From contig NZ_CP072392.1 in the NCBI RefSeq assembly GCF_017742835.1, forward strand, positions 1,346,285-1,410,284: a DNA stretch of 64,000 nt, in the 5' to 3' direction. This DNA is from Aquabacter sp. L1I39 (GTDB lineage: Bacteria; Pseudomonadota; Alphaproteobacteria; Rhizobiales; Xanthobacteraceae). Under the pieces are notes generated by a model. That model saw only the letters and a program-made list of their open reading frames with translations, did no database searches and was not told where the DNA came from. Shown piece by piece: positions 21,265 to 30,249 of the stretch (its first letter is position 1; every line of letters starts with the position of its first letter). The translations under genes and the position numbers were made by a program.

Positions 21265-21519
21265 GTCAGCCTCCCTTGCCGGGACGGAGGGGGGAGTGGA
21301 GCGAAGACAGATTCCAGGCGCGAATGGCGGGCATTGCTCATCTGGGCGGCGGACGGACGCGGACGGGGGACCGTGGCGCCGATCCTTGAGCCCCCCGCCG
21401 GCTTGAACGCGGCAGGTGACGACAAGGTTCCCCTACATATCGATCCGTGCCCGCCGTCGGTTCCGTGCGGGGGCGGAAAAACCCTTCTCGCTTCAGGAAA
21501 AAGGCGCCATCCGCCCCGC

Positions 21520-23382
21520 TCAGGCGGTGGCCGCCTCCAGCTCCGCGCTCGCTTCCAGCCAGGCTTCCTCCGCCTGGGCGAGGGCCTCGACAGCTTCGTC
21601 CCGCTGCTTGTTGAGGCGGGCGGCGTCGTTGGGGAATTTCTCGATCTTGGGATCGGCCAGGCGCTTGTCGATGGCGGCGATGTCCTTTTCCAGCTTCGCC
21701 ATCAGGGCTTCCGCATCCCGCACCTTCTTGCGCAGGGGGGCGGCGGTGTCCTCCGAGGCGGACGCGTCGGGCGCCTCTTCGCCCTTGCGGGCGTCGCCGG
21801 ACATCTTGCCCGAGCCGGCGGTGCTCAGAAGTTCGCGCCGATACTGGTCGAGGTCGCCGTCATAGGGCTTCACCGTGCCGCCGCCGACCATCCACAGCCG
21901 TTCGACGCAGGCTTCCAGCAAATGCCGGTCGTGGGAGACCAGGATGACCGCGCCGGGAAAGTCATTGATGGCATTGATGAGCGCGGCGCGGGCCTCGATG
22001 TCCAGATGGTTGGTGGGCTCGTCGAGGATGAGCAGGTGCGGCCCGTTGAAGGCCGCAAGGCCCAGAAGGAGGCGCGCCTTCTCACCGCCGGAGAGGGCGG
22101 ACACCTTGGTGTCGCCGGCCCCGCCGGAAAAACCCATTTCCGCCGCCCGCGCCCGCACCCGCGCCTCGGGCGCATCGGGCATCAGGCGGCGCACATGCTG
22201 CACCGGGCTGTCGCCGGGCACCAGTTCGTCCAATTGGTGCTGGGCGAGATAGGCCACTTCCAGCTTGTCGGCGCGCACCACGTTGCCGCTTTGGGCCTTC
22301 AGGCGGTCGGCGATGAGCTTGGCGAAGGTGGACTTGCCGTTGCCGTTGGGGCCGAGCAAGGCGATGCGGTCATCCTCGTCGATGCGCAGGTTGAGATTGC
22401 GCAGGATCGGCTTGCCGGGCTCATAGCCCACCGCCACCTTCTCCAGCACCAAGATGGGCGGGGAGAGCAGGCGCTCGGGATGGCGGATGGAGATGGCCGC
22501 GTCCTGCTCGTTCACCTCCGCCGCCAAAGGCTCCATGCGGGCGAGTGCCTTGATGCGGGACTGGGCCTGGCGCGCCTTGGTGGCCTTGGCCCGGAAGCGG
22601 GCGATGAAGGCCTCCATATGGGCGCGGTGCGCCTCCTGCTTCTTGCGGGCCTTCTGGTCGAGGAGCGCGCGCTCGCGGCGCTGGCGGTCGAACTGGGTGA
22701 AGTTGCCCCGATAGAGGTTCAGCTTGCCGCCCGAGAAATGCAGGATGTGGTCGACGGAGGTGTCGAGCAGGTCGCGATCATGGCTGATGAGGATGACCGT
22801 GCGGGGATAGCTCGCCAGATAATCCTGGAGCCACAGCGTGCCTTCCAGGTCGAGATAGTTGGTGGGCTCGTCCAGCAGCAGCAGGTCCGGCTCGGTGAAG
22901 AGCAGGGCCGCGAGGGCCACGCGCATGCGCCAGCCGCCGGAAAATTCCGAACAGGGGCGCGCCTGCGCCGCCTCGTCGAAGCCGAGGCCCGCCAGGATGC
23001 GGGCGGCGCGGGCGGGCGCGGAATGGGCGTTGATGTCGATGAGACGCGCCTCGATCTCGCCCATGCGCATGGGATCGGTTGTGGTCTCGCGATCCTGAAG
23101 CAGGGCGGCGCGCTCGGTGTCGGCCGCCAGCACCCGCTCCAGCAGGCTGTCGGGCCCGCTCGGCGCCTCCTGCGCCACCCGCCCGATGCGCGCCCGGCTG
23201 GGCAAGCGGACATGGCCGCTTTCCAGCTCCAATTCGCCCATCAGTGCCTTAAAGAGTGTGGTCTTGCCGGTGCCGTTGCGGCCGACGACGCCCACCCGCG
23301 CATTCTCGGGCAAGGCGACCGAGGCATGGTCCAGGAGGAGACGGCCGGCAATGCGGAGCGAAATATCGTCGAGCACGATCAT
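21520..23382 (-). CDS. ABC-F family ATPase
   Basis: A 620-residue protein with two ABC ATPase domains and no membrane segments. First Walker A GRNGTGKTTLFKAL (about 35-48), signature SGGWRMRVALA, Walker B LLLLDEPTNYLD; a charged linker (ALLDQKARKKQEAHRAHMEA); second Walker A GPNGNGKSTFAKLI, signature LSGGEKARLLLGLA and Walker B LLILDEPTNHLDIE. A C-terminal coiled coil (LRKKVRDAEALMAKLEKDIA) resembles the Uup/YheS type. ABC-F proteins act on ribosomes or their assembly. The start MIVLDDISLRIAG fits the family; an upstream in-frame extension of 55 residues does not. Confidence 0.9.
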   Translation of the reverse strand: MIVLDDISLRIAGRLLLDHASVALPENARVGVVGRNGTGKTTLFKALMGELELESGHVRLPSRARIGRVAQEAPSGPDSLLERVLAADTERAALLQDRETTTDPMRMGEIEARLIDINAHSAPARAARILAGLGFDEAAQARPCSEFSGGWRMRVALAALLFTEPDLLLLDEPTNYLDLEGTLWLQDYLASYPRTVILISHDRDLLDTSVDHILHFSGGKLNLYRGNFTQFDRQRRERALLDQKARKKQEAHRAHMEAFIARFRAKATKARQAQSRIKALARMEPLAAEVNEQDAAISIRHPERLLSPPILVLEKVAVGYEPGKPILRNLNLRIDEDDRIALLGPNGNGKSTFAKLIADRLKAQSGNVVRADKLEVAYLAQHQLDELVPGDSPVQHVRRLMPDAPEARVRARAAEMGFSGGAGDTKVSALSGGEKARLLLGLAAFNGPHLLILDEPTNHLDIEARAALINAINDFPGAVILVSHDRHLLEACVERLWMVGGGTVKPYDGDLDQYRRELLSTAGSGKMSGDARKGEEAPDASASEDTAAPLRKKVRDAEALMAKLEKDIAAIDKRLADPKIEKFPNDAARLNKQRDEAVEALAQAEEAWLEASAELEAATA

Positions 23383-23603
23383 AATGCCTGCCTTCTCGCA
23401 GGGGCGAACGCGAAGGGCAAGCCCGGGCACGGGAGGCAGATCCCGGCGGCCTTTGGCCGCACTGTACCGGAGCGGTAGCGATTGGGGAGAGTTGCCTCCA
23501 TTTCGGAGCCAATTCCATCCCCGCTGCGCAGCAATTTGTGTCAGCATCGCAGCAGCGGTGGACGCTCTGCGGGGGTGGTCCGGCCGCGGTCGGGGTGGGG
23601 CTT

Positions 23604-24140
23604 ATGGTGATGAATGTGCGAACCCTGTCGGGTCTCGTGACTGTCTTTTCCTCGGCCGCCTTCCTTTTGGCCGGATTGGTCTTGGCTGGCTTGGTCTTGG
23701 CCGCGCCTGGCGCGCAGGCGCAGACGGTGCAACTGCGCTGGATCCGCGATGGTGGCGCTATCCTTTCCGAACAGTCGCTGAGCCTGGAGCAACTGGCGAA
23801 GCTGCCCTCCGAGACCATCGTGACCCAGACCCCTTGGACCCAGGGCAGCCAGACGTTCGAGGGGCCGAGCCTCGCCGTCCTTGCGGGTCAGCGGGCGCTG
23901 CCGGTGGAACGGGCCATCGTGGTGGCGCTCAATGATTACATGGCCACGGTGCCGGCGGAGGATTGGGAGCAGAACGGCGCCATTCTTTCCATCCGTCTCA
24001 ATGGGGCGCCCATGAAGGTGCGGGAGAAGGGGCCATTCTGGGTGATGTATCCCATCGACCGCAACCCCAAGCTCCAGAGCCAGATGTACCGGACCCGGAT
24101 GGTCTGGCAAGTAAAGGCCATCGATTTTGTCGTCCCTTAA
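23604..24140 (+). CDS. Exported SUOX-fold (molybdopterin oxidoreductase-like) protein lacking Cys
   Basis: A 178-residue exported protein. Residues 1-37 form a signal peptide ending PGAQAQ. The mature part resembles the small oxidoreductase molybdopterin-binding domain: QTFEGPSLAVLAGQ, ALNDYMATVPAEDW, NGAPMKVREKGPFWVMYP, and a final MVWQVKAIDF. The mature chain has no Cys, so the Cys that ligates Mo in sulfite oxidase is missing; a sensing or binding role is more likely than catalysis. Its stop overlaps the start of the histidine kinase by 14 bases, indicating coupled expression and a joint role. ATG at 23604 or 23610 both possible. Confidence 0.72.
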   Translation: MVMNVRTLSGLVTVFSSAAFLLAGLVLAGLVLAAPGAQAQTVQLRWIRDGGAILSEQSLSLEQLAKLPSETIVTQTPWTQGSQTFEGPSLAVLAGQRALPVERAIVVALNDYMATVPAEDWEQNGAILSIRLNGAPMKVREKGPFWVMYPIDRNPKLQSQMYRTRMVWQVKAIDFVVP

Positions 24141-25863
24141 ACGCCGCTCGCTGCGCGCCTTCATCGTTCCCGCGGCCTTGACGGGGGCGATCGTGGTTCT
24201 GTTTGCCGCAACCATCATGCTGTTCGACGCGCAGAGTGCGCAGCGCACGCTGTTGAACTCGTCCATCCGCAGCACCGGCTGGGCCACCTACCAGGCCCAG
24301 CTGGAACTCCTGAAGACCAAGGCCGCGCTTGCGGAGGTGCGGGTTGAGCCGTCGCAGGCTCGTATCCAGAACCTGGTGCTGCGCCTGGAACTGCTGATCT
24401 CACGCGTCAACATTCTCCACACCTCGTCCGAAATGCTCGCCCTGGAGAGCATCTCCACCCGTCAGGCGGCGCTGATGGCAACGGAGCACCGCCTCGCCCT
24501 TTGGAGCGACCGCCTCGCCCATCAGGACCCCGGAGAGGCGGTCGAAACGTTGCTCCAAGGCCTGAACAAAGATCTCCAGCCTCTGGAAGTCGGGCTCCAG
24601 ACGGTGCTGCAGGAATCTGTGGCCTTCAATGACAAGGTCTTTCAGCGGGAGAAGGAGCTCGCCCGGAATCCGGCGCGCGTCCCCTTCGCCCTGCTGATCA
24701 TTGCCACCATCTCGCTGGTGGTGATCCTGGTGGTGCAGTCGGTGCGAGATACGCGGCGGGTGGCGGAACTGGCTCAGCTGGAGCGCTCCGCCCGCGCCAT
24801 GCAGGACAATCTGCGCGCCATCATTGAGGCCATGCCGGCGGCCACCATCATCATCGACGCCGACACGCGGCGTGTGCTGTTCATCAACCCCCATGCGGCG
24901 CATCTGGTGGCTGCGACCCCGCAGGACGAGGAATGGGTGCGCCTGGTGCAGCTCGCCTTCGACGTGGCCGATAGCCCTGGCCAGCCGCAATGGGGGCTCA
25001 TCAACCTCACTTTCCCGCGCGCCCGAGGTGACGTGATCTCTCTGCGCGGGGCCTTGAGCCCGGTCCTGTGGGAAGGCCGGCGCCAATTGCTGCTGGTGCT
25101 CGCGGACACGACGCGCATCCGCAGTTCTCAACTGCAGATCATGCAGACCGCCAAGCTCGCCACGCTCGGAGAGATGGCCACCGCCATCGCCCACGAGCTC
25201 AACCAGCCGCTGGCCGTCATCAAGATGGCGGTGGCCAATGCGGTGCGCATCGTCAAGGGCGGCGGTGAAGCGGAGGCCGTTCTCGGCAAGCTCGACCGCA
25301 TCGGCGCCCAGGTGGACCGGGCCAAGCGGATCACCGACCAGGTGCGCCGCTATGGCCGCATGCCCAGCGACCAGAAGGAGCCCTTCTCCGCCCGCCACGC
25401 CATCGAGCTGGCGGCAAGCTTCGTCGCCGAGCAATACCGCGCCGCCAATATCCGCCTCGTGCTCGAACTGGAGCTTCCGCCCGACCTCGCGGTGCGCGGC
25501 GACCAGACCATGTTCGAGCAGGTCATTGTCAATCTCCTGGTCAATGCCCGCGACGCTTTCGGGGGAGAGGCCAGCGTGCCTGCAGGGGCCACTGTCCGCG
25601 TACGGGCGCATCCGGGCGACGGGCAGGTGCATATCCGCGTCTGCGACAATGCCGGCGGCATCGCGGCTCATATCCTCGATCACATCTTCGAGCCCTTCAT
25701 GACCACAAAGCCGGCGGATAAGGGCACCGGCCTTGGCCTTGCGGTCTCGCGCAATGTGCTGCGCGACATGCATGGGCAGATCAGCGCCACCAATGCGGAT
25801 GGGGGCGCCTGCTTCGACATCACCTTGCCGGTCTCGGTTGAGGATATGGTGCCCGCCGCATGA
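24127..25863 (+). CDS. Membrane sensor histidine kinase
   Basis: A 578-residue kinase: membrane segment at about 10-35 (FIVPAALTGAIVVLFAATIML), a periplasmic helical region of about 150 residues, second membrane segment at about 191-210 (FALLIIATISLVVILVVQSV), a PAS-like region (NLRAIIEAMPAATIIIDADT), then HisKA with H356 in TAIAHELNQPLAVIK and HATPase with NLLVNARDAF, CDNAGGI and KGTGLGLAV. It overlaps the upstream SUOX-fold gene and starts at TTG. Partner regulators are probably the two receiver genes downstream. The periplasmic protein may feed its sensor domain (inference). Confidence 0.88.
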   Translation: MSSLKRRSLRAFIVPAALTGAIVVLFAATIMLFDAQSAQRTLLNSSIRSTGWATYQAQLELLKTKAALAEVRVEPSQARIQNLVLRLELLISRVNILHTSSEMLALESISTRQAALMATEHRLALWSDRLAHQDPGEAVETLLQGLNKDLQPLEVGLQTVLQESVAFNDKVFQREKELARNPARVPFALLIIATISLVVILVVQSVRDTRRVAELAQLERSARAMQDNLRAIIEAMPAATIIIDADTRRVLFINPHAAHLVAATPQDEEWVRLVQLAFDVADSPGQPQWGLINLTFPRARGDVISLRGALSPVLWEGRRQLLLVLADTTRIRSSQLQIMQTAKLATLGEMATAIAHELNQPLAVIKMAVANAVRIVKGGGEAEAVLGKLDRIGAQVDRAKRITDQVRRYGRMPSDQKEPFSARHAIELAASFVAEQYRAANIRLVLELELPPDLAVRGDQTMFEQVIVNLLVNARDAFGGEASVPAGATVRVRAHPGDGQVHIRVCDNAGGIAAHILDHIFEPFMTTKPADKGTGLGLAVSRNVLRDMHGQISATNADGGACFDITLPVSVEDMVPAA

Positions 25864-26206
25864 TCTCCCCCACCGTCAGCACTGGGCGCCTTGCTGCGAA
25901 ATGTGATTATTTTTCCGTCCTTCTCAGGGCTTGTCCGAATGGCTCGCGATCCGCAGCCGGGCTATGACCGTTATGTGAAACGAAGGATGCGGATTGCGGT
26001 CCAGCGGTTGCGGCGGGGCTGGCTTTGTCGCAAAACTCGCATAGGCTCTGCCGGAGCAGTGGGGCGCGCGTGATGGGGATGGGACAAACGCCCGGACCTG
26101 GGCGGATTGGAGTGATGGCGGGCCCGCTGTGGTCGTGCGCTAACCCTTCGCGCCCTCAGCCCTGTAGCGTGGCGCCACGTCCCGGCACGACGCGAGGGGG
26201 GCGCCC
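25864..26206. other. Non-coding gap inside the signalling cassette
   Basis: The 343 bases between the histidine kinase and the receiver-EAL gene hold no credible gene. A short AT-rich patch lies near 25897-25915. I see no strong hairpin, terminator or promoter; the downstream gene has GAGGGGGG five bases before its ATG. The two halves of the cassette may have separate promoters. Confidence 0.5.
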
Positions 26207-27430
26207 ATGAGCACCGCGCTGGAACGCTCCATCTTCATTCTCGATGACGAGCAGGACTTCCGCGAGGATCTCGGCGAGTTCCTGGAGGGGCACGGCTATC
26301 GCGTGGCCTCTTCCGGCGATGCCCGCTTCTTCACCGACGCGCACATGGCCGACCATGACGTGTTGCTGCTGGACCTGGCCATGCCCTCCATCGACGGCAT
26401 GGAGGTTCTCAAATATCTGTCCCGGCGCCCCAAGGCCCCGGCGGTGATCCTGGTGAGCGGGTCAGGCGAGGATGTCATCCGCACGGTGGCGGACGCGGCG
26501 CGGCGGGACGGGCTGAGCGTGCTCGGCCTCTTGCATAAGCCGTTCGATCCGGAGGATCTGCTGCACCTGCTGGAGGCCGGTCCGAGCCTGCCGCCCCTGG
26601 CCGCTGTCTCGCCCCGACGCGACCGCAAGGTGGTGCTGGATGCGCTGCGCTTGGCGCTCGCCGCGGGAAGCCTTCCGGTTCATTTCCAGCCGCTCGTATT
26701 GGCGGACACCCTTGCCTTTGCCGGAGCCGAGGCGCTGCTGGAAGGCACGGTTCCTGGGATCGGCTTTGTGGGACCCTCCGAAATCCTGGCGGCCGCCGCC
26801 GCAGAATCCGCCGTTTCCCTTGGCATCACCCGCCACGTTCTCGAACAGGCGGTGGCGCTGTGCGTGCGGTGGCGTGGACTTGGCTGGGACGGGAAGGTGA
26901 GCGTCAACCTGCCCATTGATGCGCTCCTGACCGCCGGCGTGGCGGGGGCGCTGACCAGCACCGTTCAGGCGGCGGGTCTTCCGGCGTCCAGCGTGGTGTT
27001 TGAACTGACCGAGGACGCGCTCTATATCGCCTCCAGCGAGGCGCTCTCTGCGCTCGCCCGGCTGCGTATCGCCGGATTCGGCCTCGCTCTCGACGATGTG
27101 GGCCAGCGCCAGAGCGGCCTGTTGCAGATTGCCAACCTGCCGGTCACCGAGATCAAGATCGACATGGAATTGCTGCGCGACGCCCGCGACTGGGGCAAGG
27201 CGCGCAGCGTGTTCCAGTCCATCGCTGACCTCGGCCATGGGCTGGACCTTCACGTGGTGGCCGAAGGGGTGGAAACGCCGGAGGATCTCGCTTTGGTGCG
27301 CGGCTCGGCGGTGGACTTGGTGCAGGGCTTTATAGTGGCCCGAAAGATGAAGGCGGATGATCTCCTCGGGCTGCTTAAGCGGTGCAAGGATCGTCAGACT
27401 TCTCTGGTGGCGGTATCGGGGACGCGCTAG
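26207..27430 (+). CDS. Response regulator with C-terminal EAL domain
   Basis: A 407-residue protein: receiver domain at about 8-125 (acidic DD at 13-14, phospho-acceptor D56 in LLLDLAMPSIDG, LHKPFDPED) and an EAL domain at about 140-395. EAL residues are mostly present: AEALLEG, SVNLPIDALL, FELTEDAL, EIKIDMELL, VVAEGVETPEDL, VQGFIVARKM. The loop usually DDFGTG reads DDVGQRQ, keeping both Asp. It may hydrolyse or only bind cyclic di-GMP under control of the upstream kinase. Followed 22 bases later by another receiver gene. Cytoplasmic. Confidence 0.88.
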   Translation: MSTALERSIFILDDEQDFREDLGEFLEGHGYRVASSGDARFFTDAHMADHDVLLLDLAMPSIDGMEVLKYLSRRPKAPAVILVSGSGEDVIRTVADAARRDGLSVLGLLHKPFDPEDLLHLLEAGPSLPPLAAVSPRRDRKVVLDALRLALAAGSLPVHFQPLVLADTLAFAGAEALLEGTVPGIGFVGPSEILAAAAAESAVSLGITRHVLEQAVALCVRWRGLGWDGKVSVNLPIDALLTAGVAGALTSTVQAAGLPASSVVFELTEDALYIASSEALSALARLRIAGFGLALDDVGQRQSGLLQIANLPVTEIKIDMELLRDARDWGKARSVFQSIADLGHGLDLHVVAEGVETPEDLALVRGSAVDLVQGFIVARKMKADDLLGLLKRCKDRQTSLVAVSGTR

Positions 27431-27452
27431 CGTAAGCGAGAGTTGACGGCTC

Positions 27453-28244
27453 ATGGGTGTAAGTGGAATGAGCGAACCGCGGGTTCTTCTGGTGGATGAC
27501 GACCCGGACATCCTCGCCGAGCTGAGCGAGGGGCTGGGCATGCTGGGCATCCCCACGCGCACCGCCGAGACGGCGGTCGCGGCGCTTGATCTCGTCCAGA
27601 AGCACGAGGCGCTCCAGATCATCGTCACGGACGTGCAGATGCCGCGCATCGATGGCATCGAACTCCTGCAGAAGCTGGCGATGCGCCGCCACAACCGGCC
27701 CATGGCGGCCATCGTCATTACCGGCCATGCCTCGCTCGACCGGGCGGTGGGTGCCTTGCGCCTGCAGGCGGTGGACTTCCTCCAGAAGCCCCTGTCCGCG
27801 GAAGAGGTGGCCCATTCCATCGCGCGCGCCATCTCGCTGGTGGAGGATCAGGCTGTCTCGGGCGAGGCGGAGGAGGCCGCCCCTGCGATCGGCCATGCGC
27901 GGCCCAATTACCTCAAGGCCCTGGTTGCCGCGCGCGCCGATCGTGACGCCATCTTTCAGGCGGGGCTGTTCTCCGATCCGGCCTGGGAGATGATGCTCGA
28001 TCTGGCGGTGGCCGAAGCCAGCGGGCGGCCGATCTCTGTCACCAGCCTGTGCATCGCGTCGGGCGCACCCACCACCACGGCGTTGCGCCGCATCGATGAC
28101 TTGAAGGATGCCGGGCTGATCGACCGTGTACCGGATCCCCGCGACAAGCGCCGCATCCTGGTTCAGCTGACCCAGCCAGGGCGTGAGCGGATGGAAGCCT
28201 TTGTCCAGCGCCAGGCGGCCCGGTTCGGCATCAAGCTGGACTGA
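27453..28244 (+). CDS. Response regulator with C-terminal MarR-like winged-helix domain
   Basis: A 263-residue protein. The receiver domain (about 9-130) has RVLLVDDDPDI, the acceptor D60 in IIVTDVQMPRIDG, TGHAS and LQKPLSAEE. After a linker, residues about 170-260 form a winged helix of MarR type (PISVTSLCIASGAPTTTALR, then DLKDAGLIDRVPDPRDKRRI and LTQPGRERME), rather than the usual OmpR, NarL or Fis output. This likely makes it a DNA-binding regulator. ATG at 27453 is used; 27468 is an alternative. A strong terminator follows at 28301. Confidence 0.85.
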   Translation: MGVSGMSEPRVLLVDDDPDILAELSEGLGMLGIPTRTAETAVAALDLVQKHEALQIIVTDVQMPRIDGIELLQKLAMRRHNRPMAAIVITGHASLDRAVGALRLQAVDFLQKPLSAEEVAHSIARAISLVEDQAVSGEAEEAAPAIGHARPNYLKALVAARADRDAIFQAGLFSDPAWEMMLDLAVAEASGRPISVTSLCIASGAPTTTALRRIDDLKDAGLIDRVPDPRDKRRILVQLTQPGRERMEAFVQRQAARFGIKLD

Positions 28245-28300
28245 CCGACCGCGCCACCGGCACCGCGCGGTCTGCGCGCTGCAAAGCCTTGTCAGGACAA

Positions 28301-28334
28301 AAAAGGGCGCTCCTTGCGGGGCGCCCTTTCTTTT
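28301..28334. terminator. Bidirectional terminator
   Basis: AAAGGGCGC (28302-28310) pairs perfectly with GCGCCCTTT (28321-28329), with A residues before and CTTTT after, so it can terminate the plus-strand signalling cassette and the minus-strand MCP gene. Confidence 0.9.
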
Positions 28335-28371
28335 GCAGGCCCGCCCCGTGTGGGGCGGGTCATATGGGGCC

Positions 28372-30048
28372 TCAGGCCGCCCGCAGGGACTGAACGAAGG
28401 TGGAGACTTCCCGCTGCAGGTCCTGCGACTGGGCGGAGAGGGACGAGGACAGGCTCATCAACTGGGTCGCCGCCGAACCCGTCATGCCCGCCGCCTGGCC
28501 GACGCCGGAGATGTTGTTGGTCACCTGGGTGGCGCCCATGGCGGCCCGATGGGTGTTGGCCGCGATCTCGCTGGTGGCGGCCCGCTGCTCTTCCACCGCG
28601 CCGGCGATGATGGCGGTCAGGTCGCGCACATTGTTGATGGTGGACACGATCGAGGAGATCGAGGTCACCGTCGAGTTGGTGGCGTTCTGGATCTCGTTGA
28701 TCTTGGAGGAGATTTCGTCGGTGGCCTTGGCGGTCTGCGCGGCCAGCTCCTTGACCTCCGCGGCGACCACGGCGAAGCCGCGGCCCGCATCCCCCGCCCG
28801 CGCCGCTTCGATGGTGGCGTTGAGGGCGAGCAGGTTGGTCTGCTCGGCGATATCCTTGATGAGCGAGAGCACCTGGCCGATGCTCTGGGCAGCGGCCGAG
28901 AGCTGCTGGATGTTCTCCGAGGTCTTTTCTGCCTCGTTCGCCGCCGAACGGGCGATCTCGGCCGACGAGGACACCTGGTCGCTCATCTCGCGGATGGAAG
29001 CGGACAGCTCTTCCGCCGAGGCGGCCACCGTCTGCACGTTGCTGGAGGCGCCTTCGGCCGCATTGGTGACCGCATGGGCCTGGCGGGAGGTTTCCTCGGC
29101 GGTGGCGGAGAGGTTGCGGGCGGCGTCCGACATTTCCGTGGACGAACCGGCGAACTGGTCGGCGATGGCGCCCATCTTGGCCTGGAAGGCATCGGCGATG
29201 GCGTTGCGCTCGGCAACGATCTTGCGCGCCATCTCCGCTTCCTTCTCCACCTGCTGGCTCCGCATGCGCTCCGTTTCGGCGAGGCCGTCGCGGAAGATTT
29301 CGAGAGTGCGGGCCATCTCGCCGATCTCGTTCTTGGCGGTGAGGCTCGGGATCTCAGCGTTGAGATTGCCGCCGGAAACGGCCTGCATAGAGGTGGTGAT
29401 GCGATTGATGGGGCGCACCACGCCGACGACCACGAAGACGATGGCGGCAAGGCCAATGACGAGCGCCAGAAGGCTGAAGACACCGATGATCCAGAAGGCT
29501 GTGGCGATCTCGGACGAGCTGGCGTGGCTCTCGGCCTTCGCGGCATCGTCATTGATTCCGACGAGCTTGGCCAGATACTTCATGGCATCGTCGAATTGCA
29601 CCGCCGAATCCGTCGCCAGCTTCTGAAGGGTCTCGATATCCTTGCGCCCATAGGCGCCGAACATGTCCGACTGCATCTTCATATAGGTCGCCCATTCCGC
29701 CTGGAAGGTGCGCCAGTTTTCCCGTTCGCTGTCAAAAGTGATGACGGCTTCATAGGTCTTTGCCGCGTCCTTGAAGCGAACATCCAGGTCCTTTGCGCGG
29801 TCTACCGCCTGCTGGTGCAGCTTGGCGTCCTGCACGAGAACGGCGCGCACGGCCACGGCTCGTATGCGGGTGACCAGGTAGCGGATTTCGCCGACGGCGC
29901 GGACGCTGGGCAGCCAATTGGTGGTGATTTCGTTGATGTGCTTGGATGCACCGTTCAGCTGGTAGATCGAGATGGCGCTCAGCGAGGCGAGCATGGCCAC
30001 CAGCAGCGCGACGGTCGCGATCAAGGATGTTTTCAAGGTCAGACGCAT
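28372..30048 (-). CDS. Methyl-accepting chemotaxis protein
   Basis: A 558-residue receptor: membrane segment near the N-terminus ([20 protein letters not shown]), periplasmic four-helix-bundle (4HB_MCP-like) domain to about 185, second membrane segment ([20 protein letters not shown]), HAMP ([19 protein letters not shown]), and the signalling hairpin with [20 protein letters not shown] and [16 protein letters not shown]. No CheR-tethering pentapeptide at the C-terminus. The ATG at 30048 is chosen because GGAG lies six bases before it; 30054 is in frame but too close to it. Ligand unknown. Near ftcR, cheY and cheZ. Confidence 0.95.
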   Translation of the reverse strand: MRLTLKTSLIATVALLVAMLASLSAISIYQLNGASKHINEITTNWLPSVRAVGEIRYLVTRIRAVAVRAVLVQDAKLHQQAVDRAKDLDVRFKDAAKTYEAVITFDSERENWRTFQAEWATYMKMQSDMFGAYGRKDIETLQKLATDSAVQFDDAMKYLAKLVGINDDAAKAESHASSSEIATAFWIIGVFSLLALVIGLAAIVFVVVGVVRPINRITTSMQAVSGGNLNAEIPSLTAKNEIGEMARTLEIFRDGLAETERMRSQQVEKEAEMARKIVAERNAIADAFQAKMGAIADQFAGSSTEMSDAARNLSATAEETSRQAHAVTNAAEGASSNVQTVAASAEELSASIREMSDQVSSSAEIARSAANEAEKTSENIQQLSAAAQSIGQVLSLIKDIAEQTNLLALNATIEAARAGDAGRGFAVVAAEVKELAAQTAKATDEISSKINEIQNATNSTVTSISSIVSTINNVRDLTAIIAGAVEEQRAATSEIAANTHRAAMGATQVTNNISGVGQAAGMTGSAATQLMSLSSSLSAQSQDLQREVSTFVQSLRAA

Positions 30049-30187
30049 TGTCATCTCCAGGCGGGGCGGCGGCGCGGCCGCTCAAATCTTGGTCGAGCGG
30101 CGAATGTGCGGCCGCATGGCATGATTAGGCGCGCAAGCTGGCGTCAGGCTTGCCGGGGCGGGGAAGTCGAAGGCTGGCAAAAGCTTG

Positions 30188-30230
30188 AAAAACAAAGACC
30201 CCGCGGCGGCGGGGCGGCCGGCGCGGGGTC
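30188..30230 (-). terminator. Terminator of ftcR
   Basis: GACCCCGC (30198-30205) and GCGGGGTC (30223-30230) form an 8-bp stem. On the minus strand it is followed by TTTGTTTTTC (complement of 30188-30197), 20 bases beyond the ftcR stop. Confidence 0.75.
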
Positions 30231-30249
30231 AGGTGGGGTGGGAGGAGCC

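Noticed and set aside
18046..23478. 1810-residue open frame on the plus strand
   Set aside because: It runs antisense to treS and the ABC-F gene, has no motifs, and reflects the lack of stop codons in GC-rich third-position-biased DNA.
25891..26073. Short frame between the histidine kinase and the receiver-EAL gene
   Set aside because: No ribosome site; translation is a basic low-complexity run.
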